From: Bacteroidaceae bacterium
GTDB taxonomy: Bacteria; Bacteroidota; Bacteroidia; Bacteroidales; Bacteroidaceae
Assembly (NCBI GenBank): GCA_017961965.1
Contig: JAGCWG010000301.1
Coordinates: forward strand, 1-8,742
Length of the DNA stretch: 8,742 nt
Reading direction: 5' to 3'
A model generated the notes under the pieces. The model searched no databases. It had not been told where the DNA came from and was given only the letters and a program-made list of their open reading frames with translations. A program made the position numbers and the translations under genes. Shown in pieces: positions 6,140 through 8,742 of the stretch (position 1 is the stretch's first letter; each line of letters opens with the position of its first letter).

Positions 6140-6805
6140 TTAATACTGTCTTTCGCCGAAGATTAGGCTGCCAACACGAACCATCGTACTGTGCTCTTCC
6201 TGTGCTATCAGATAGTCACCACTCATTCCCATTGAGAGTTCCTTGAACCAAGGAGCATCGGCAAAGAACAGGCTCTTGATGTTCTCGAATATCTCATGAG
6301 CGTAGCGGAACTCAGAACGTATCTGAGCCTCATCGTCCGTGTTTGTAGCCATACACATAAGACCAACGATACGAACATTGGCGAGTGTCTTCCACTCCCC
6401 GACTCCGAGCATTTCCGTCAGTTCCGCAGGGGCAAAACCGAACTTGGTCTCCTCCTGTGCAATGTGCATCTGCAGGAGACAATCGATGACACGACCAGCC
6501 TTTTGTGCCTGACGGTTAATCTCGCTGAGAAGCTTGAAAGTATCAACTGAATGGATAAGGCTGATGAAAGGAGATATGTACTTCACATTGTTTGTCTGCA
6601 GATGCCCGATAAAGTGCCATTCTATGTCCTTAGGAAGAGCGTCATACTTAACCGTTAGTTCCTGCACATGGCTCTCGCCAAACACACGTTGACCGGCATC
6701 ATATGCCTCCTGCAGCACCTCAACTGGGTGATACTTAGACACGGCAACAAGGCGCACGCCCTCATGGAGCGAGGCCTTAACCTTGTTCAAATTCTGGCTT
6801 ATCAT
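6140..6805 (-). CDS. yggS: PLP-binding homeostasis protein, YggS/PROSC family
   Basis: This 221-residue single-domain PLP-binding protein is the alanine racemase N-terminal-type barrel that keeps free pyridoxal phosphate in balance. It has no known catalytic reaction. K24 in AVSKYHP is the Schiff-base lysine. Other marks are FGESHVQE (42-49, normally FGENRVQE), HFIGHLQTNNVKYI (64-77), KFGF (121-124), GLMCMAT (148-154), SMGMSGDY (191-198) and the phosphate-binding STMVRVG with FGER at the end. The reading frame is open further upstream to 6877, but the extra 24 residues are basic and unlike the family. ATG at 6803-6805 has a strong Shine-Dalgarno 9 bases away, so I chose that start. It overlaps the DUF4494 gene by 29 bases and is probably translated from the same mRNA. 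Confidence 0.92.
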   Translation of the reverse strand: MISQNLNKVKASLHEGVRLVAVSKYHPVEVLQEAYDAGQRVFGESHVQELTVKYDALPKDIEWHFIGHLQTNNVKYISPFISLIHSVDTFKLLSEINRQAQKAGRVIDCLLQMHIAQEETKFGFAPAELTEMLGVGEWKTLANVRIVGLMCMATNTDDEAQIRSEFRYAHEIFENIKSLFFADAPWFKELSMGMSGDYLIAQEEHSTMVRVGSLIFGERQY

Positions 6806-7265
6806 TCTGCTTATCCTCCTTCTGCGAATATGGGAACACGTCAAGAATCTGTGTTTCTGTAATTGCAGCAACCTCATAGTCGCCCATCGTTCCCTTCATA
6901 CCTTCCTCGAAGTTTGCAAGCGCATCTGCAATGTTACCAGCCTGAACGAGGATGGTTGAAGATGTCTTCTTTTCAGTCTGAGTCTTATCGTCGAATTGGG
7001 TGAATACACACTTTACCTTGTACCACTTGTCGGCACTCTCCATCTCGCTTGGGAACAACTCAGAGTAGCGGGCACGCTTGATGTTGTCCACCTCAAGCGG
7101 ACCGTTGGCACAATATGGAGTAACCTCATCTATAATACGTGACTCAGCCTCCGTGAAGTTGAGAGCATCGACAAGATAAGTCTGAGTTACTTTCTGAGGA
7201 AGGTCTTTTCCTTCCACCTGCTTTTCGAGCTTTACCTTACACTCGAACCAGCCATTTATTATCAT
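6777..7265 (-). CDS. DUF4494 family protein
   Basis: This is a 162-residue soluble protein of unknown function with no signal peptide or membrane segment. I recognise DUF4494 from GWFECKVKLEK (5-15), YLVDALNFTEAESRII (30-45), IKRARYSELF (62-71), ADKWYKVKCVF (78-88), LVQAGNIADAL (106-116) and the end of the domain at GMKGTMGDYEVAAITETQI (122-140). The pattern of alternating strands and helices suggests a compact alpha/beta fold. The last 15-20 residues are charged and probably disordered; this is the part that overlaps yggS. Neighbouring yggS is a known context for this family in Bacteroidota, so a link to cofactor balance is conceivable but unproven. A -7 box lies about 50 bases upstream. The start is the only Met that leaves the conserved GWFECK whole. 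Confidence 0.85.
   Translation of the reverse strand: MIINGWFECKVKLEKQVEGKDLPQKVTQTYLVDALNFTEAESRIIDEVTPYCANGPLEVDNIKRARYSELFPSEMESADKWYKVKCVFTQFDDKTQTEKKTSSTILVQAGNIADALANFEEGMKGTMGDYEVAAITETQILDVFPYSQKEDKQNDKPEFEQG
6815..6821 (-). promoter_or_regulatory. Shine-Dalgarno of yggS inside the DUF4494 gene
   Basis: On the minus strand this reads AAGGAGG, nine bases before the ATG at 6805. So strong a ribosome binding site is unusual for this phylum and decides the yggS start. It lies within the last codons of the DUF4494 gene, which points to translational coupling. Confidence 0.7.
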
Positions 7266-7315
7266 ATTACTATCAGTTTTTTATTTCGGTTTAACTAAAT
7301 CGGTTCTTTTGACCG

Positions 7316-7323
7316 CAAATATA
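7316..7323 (-). promoter_or_regulatory. Probable -7 box of the DUF4494-yggS operon
   Basis: On the minus strand this reads TATATTTG followed by C, an exact TAnnTTTGY match. Transcription would start near 7309, with a leader of about 44 bases. No clear -33 TTTG box is at the usual spacing. Confidence 0.45.
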
Positions 7324-7387
7324 TAAAATCTATGTCAATAAATAACGATTTGGTCAATTATTTACATCTTTTTCAAGAAAAGTTTCC

Positions 7388-7396
7388 GATATTTGC
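7388..7396 (+). promoter_or_regulatory. Possible -7 box of the porin gene
   Basis: GATATTTGC is one base off the TAnnTTTGY pattern. It would give a leader of about 80 bases, A-rich near the ATG. ATATTTGC here (7389-7396) is the exact reverse complement of GCAAATAT at 7315-7322, the opposing promoter box, so the divergent region is symmetric. No good -33 box is seen. Confidence 0.33.
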
Positions 7397-7480
7397 CAAA
7401 AAATACAGATAACAAAGGATAATCTACAACAATTCTATTGACAAAAAACAAAAAAATAATTGATATAAAACAAAACTAAA

Positions 7481-8611
7481 ATGAAGAAGTATCTTTCACT
7501 TGCCATCATGGCAACTATAGTGTCATTCTCAGCACATGCAGAGAATGATATTAACAAAGAGGTAATTGAGGCAGAAACAGAGAACGCTATAGACATAGAT
7601 GCAGCAGAGCCATCAGGCTTCCTCACATCTGCACTTAACAGTAGTGTAGAGACTGCTATGAATGATGATGTTGAGTATGGTCGCAAGGTGACAGCCTACG
7701 CAAGTGCACCTAAGTTTGGTGGATATGTTATCGGCAAGTATTCTTATTCTGACAAGGATGGTGCACATGGTGGTGACGGATTCAACCAGCGTCTTATCCG
7801 TTTCTATGTTGACGGAACAATCTTGAACGACTTCAAGTATCGCATTCAGGTACAGACTAACAATGACAAGTTCCACATGAAGGACTTCTTCATTGAGTGG
7901 CAGAAGTTTGAGTTTGCCAAGATTAAGGTAGGTCAGTTCAAGCGTGCTTTCGGTTTCGAGAATCCTATGAATCCTTGGGATATCTCTACTGGCGACTATT
8001 CTTACTTCACAAAGAAGATGACTGGCGACTACAAGGATGATGCTTGGGGTGGCGGCGGTCGTGACCAGGGTATTCAGTTGCAGGGTGACTTCCTCAAGAG
8101 TGGAGAAGATTATCATAACCTCATCCACTATCAGGTAGGAATGTGGAATGGTGAAGGTATCAACAAGAAAGATGAAGACGGAAAGAAGGACTTTATCGGT
8201 ACTATCCAGTTCCAGCCAGTCAAGGGACTTGTCATCGGTGCATTCGGATGGACAGGTGAGTGTGCAGGTGAACAGCGCGACCGTTATGCCTTTGGTGTTA
8301 AATATGATAGCAAGGCTGGTCTGACTGTACGTGGTGAATATGGACACAGCCATTATACAAGTCGCAACGACGATGCATGGTATATCGTTGTAGGCCAGCC
8401 AATCAACAACTGGTTCAAGGTTTCTGCACAGTATCAGACATATCGTAAAGGCAAGTCATGGGGCGATGCTCAGTGTACATACTCACTCATTCCAGAGTTT
8501 CAGTTGCACAAAAATCTTAAGTTCCAGATTCAGTACAACTACAATAATTTCCGTGGTTCAGCAGACAGACATTTCAATGAGGTCTGGGCTGAGACATACT
8601 TCAGATTCTAA
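7481..8611 (+). CDS. Outer-membrane porin, phosphate-selective porin O/P family
   Basis: This is a 376-residue predicted outer-membrane beta barrel. The signal peptide is MKKYLSLAIMATIVSFSAHA, with cleavage expected after A20 (AHA). An acidic, Ala/Glu/Asp-rich segment follows (about 21-66), then the barrel from about 79: GGYVIGKYSYSD (80-91), GDGFNQRLIRFYVDGTI (98-114), DFFIEWQKFEF and IKVGQFKRAFGFENP (148-162). This order is typical of the porin O/P family. Strands alternate aromatic and polar residues to the end, which closes with ETYFRF, a terminal Phe typical of proteins inserted by the Bam complex. The substrate is unknown; 'phosphate-selective' is a family name and should not be taken literally. 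No Shine-Dalgarno is present. It stands alone in the visible part and diverges from the DUF4494-yggS operon. Confidence 0.85.
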   Translation: MKKYLSLAIMATIVSFSAHAENDINKEVIEAETENAIDIDAAEPSGFLTSALNSSVETAMNDDVEYGRKVTAYASAPKFGGYVIGKYSYSDKDGAHGGDGFNQRLIRFYVDGTILNDFKYRIQVQTNNDKFHMKDFFIEWQKFEFAKIKVGQFKRAFGFENPMNPWDISTGDYSYFTKKMTGDYKDDAWGGGGRDQGIQLQGDFLKSGEDYHNLIHYQVGMWNGEGINKKDEDGKKDFIGTIQFQPVKGLVIGAFGWTGECAGEQRDRYAFGVKYDSKAGLTVRGEYGHSHYTSRNDDAWYIVVGQPINNWFKVSAQYQTYRKGKSWGDAQCTYSLIPEFQLHKNLKFQIQYNYNNFRGSADRHFNEVWAETYFRF

Positions 8612-8622
8612 TAAGAACTAAG

Positions 8623-8696
8623 CGAAGTAGTTTCACAAACCAAAGGAAAGTAATTAGCAATGAGTAGTGAGTGATACATGTATCACAATTACTTCG
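8623..8696 (+). other. Structured 3' region after the porin gene with alternative stems
   Basis: A perfect 16-bp palindrome GTGATACATGTATCAC lies at 8671-8686. Just right of it, AATTACTT (8687-8694) is the exact partner of AAGTAATT (8648-8655). A slightly longer form, AATTACTTCG (8687-8696), can instead pair with CGAAGTAGTT (8623-8632) over ten pairs, one of them G-U. The two pairings exclude each other. There is no T run for a classic terminator. It could be a 3' end structure, an attenuator or an operator for the next gene. Confidence 0.45.
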
Positions 8697-8742
8697 ATGC
8701 AAAATAAGCACTACAAATTGCATATTATCACATAACAAATAA

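Noticed and set aside
6806..6877. N-terminal extension of yggS (24 more residues, MRLLQLQKHRF onward)
   Set aside because: It is basic and unlike the family, lies in another frame of the DUF4494 gene, and the strong Shine-Dalgarno points to the ATG at 6805.
7438..7469. E. coli-like TTGACA...TATAAA pair before the porin
   Set aside because: The spacer is 20 bases, the site is almost on top of the ATG, and this phylum uses a different -33/-7 consensus.
7613..8353. Minus-strand open frame of 246 codons opposite the porin
   Set aside because: Ser/Thr/Leu/Val-rich antisense shadow of a well-supported porin gene; no promoter or family resemblance.

Overview
The window looks like chromosomal DNA from a Bacteroidota bacterium, most likely Prevotella or a close relative (Segatella/Xylanibacter type). 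The evidence is the mix of families: a V/A-type ATPase cluster containing a DUF2764 gene, DUF4494 next to a YggS-type gene, a phosphate-selective porin O/P family protein, and a Crp-like regulator with a short helix-turn-helix. The signals agree: TAnnTTTG-type -7 promoter boxes, mostly A-rich leaders without Shine-Dalgarno sequences, and AT-rich heptad repeats between genes. The species is inferred, not shown.

Layout from left to right. Positions 140-1730 (minus) hold the first two genes of a V/A-type ATPase operon, subunit E and then a DUF2764 protein; the remaining subunits should lie beyond the left edge. Positions 2059-3933 (minus) encode a long RelA/SpoT homolog with intact hydrolase residues but a decayed synthetase domain. 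A 330-base divergent promoter region separates it from a D-2-hydroxyacid dehydrogenase (glycerate/hydroxypyruvate type) at 4264-5226 (plus). That gene converges on a Crp/Fnr-family regulator at 5416-6012 (minus), with a palindromic AT-rich element and a perfect 20-bp bidirectional terminator between them. Positions 6140-7265 (minus) carry DUF4494 and the PLP-homeostasis protein YggS, overlapping by 29 bases with an internal Shine-Dalgarno. A divergent promoter region leads to an outer-membrane porin at 7481-8611 (plus), followed by an untranslated tail with a 16-bp perfect palindrome and alternative stems.

How the genes relate. The ATPase genes belong to one rotary complex (ion transport across the inner membrane). 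The RelA/SpoT homolog would lower (p)ppGpp. DUF4494-YggS is a small coupled operon. The remaining genes are ordinary metabolic, regulatory and envelope genes with no obvious shared pathway.

I see no phage, CRISPR, toxin-antitoxin, restriction or transposase gene, and no rRNA or tRNA. The points most worth a second look are the hydrolase-only RelA/SpoT homolog, DUF2764 as a possible stand-in for ATPase subunit C, and an intergenic repeat family present in two, perhaps three, copies, one of which supplies a stop codon.
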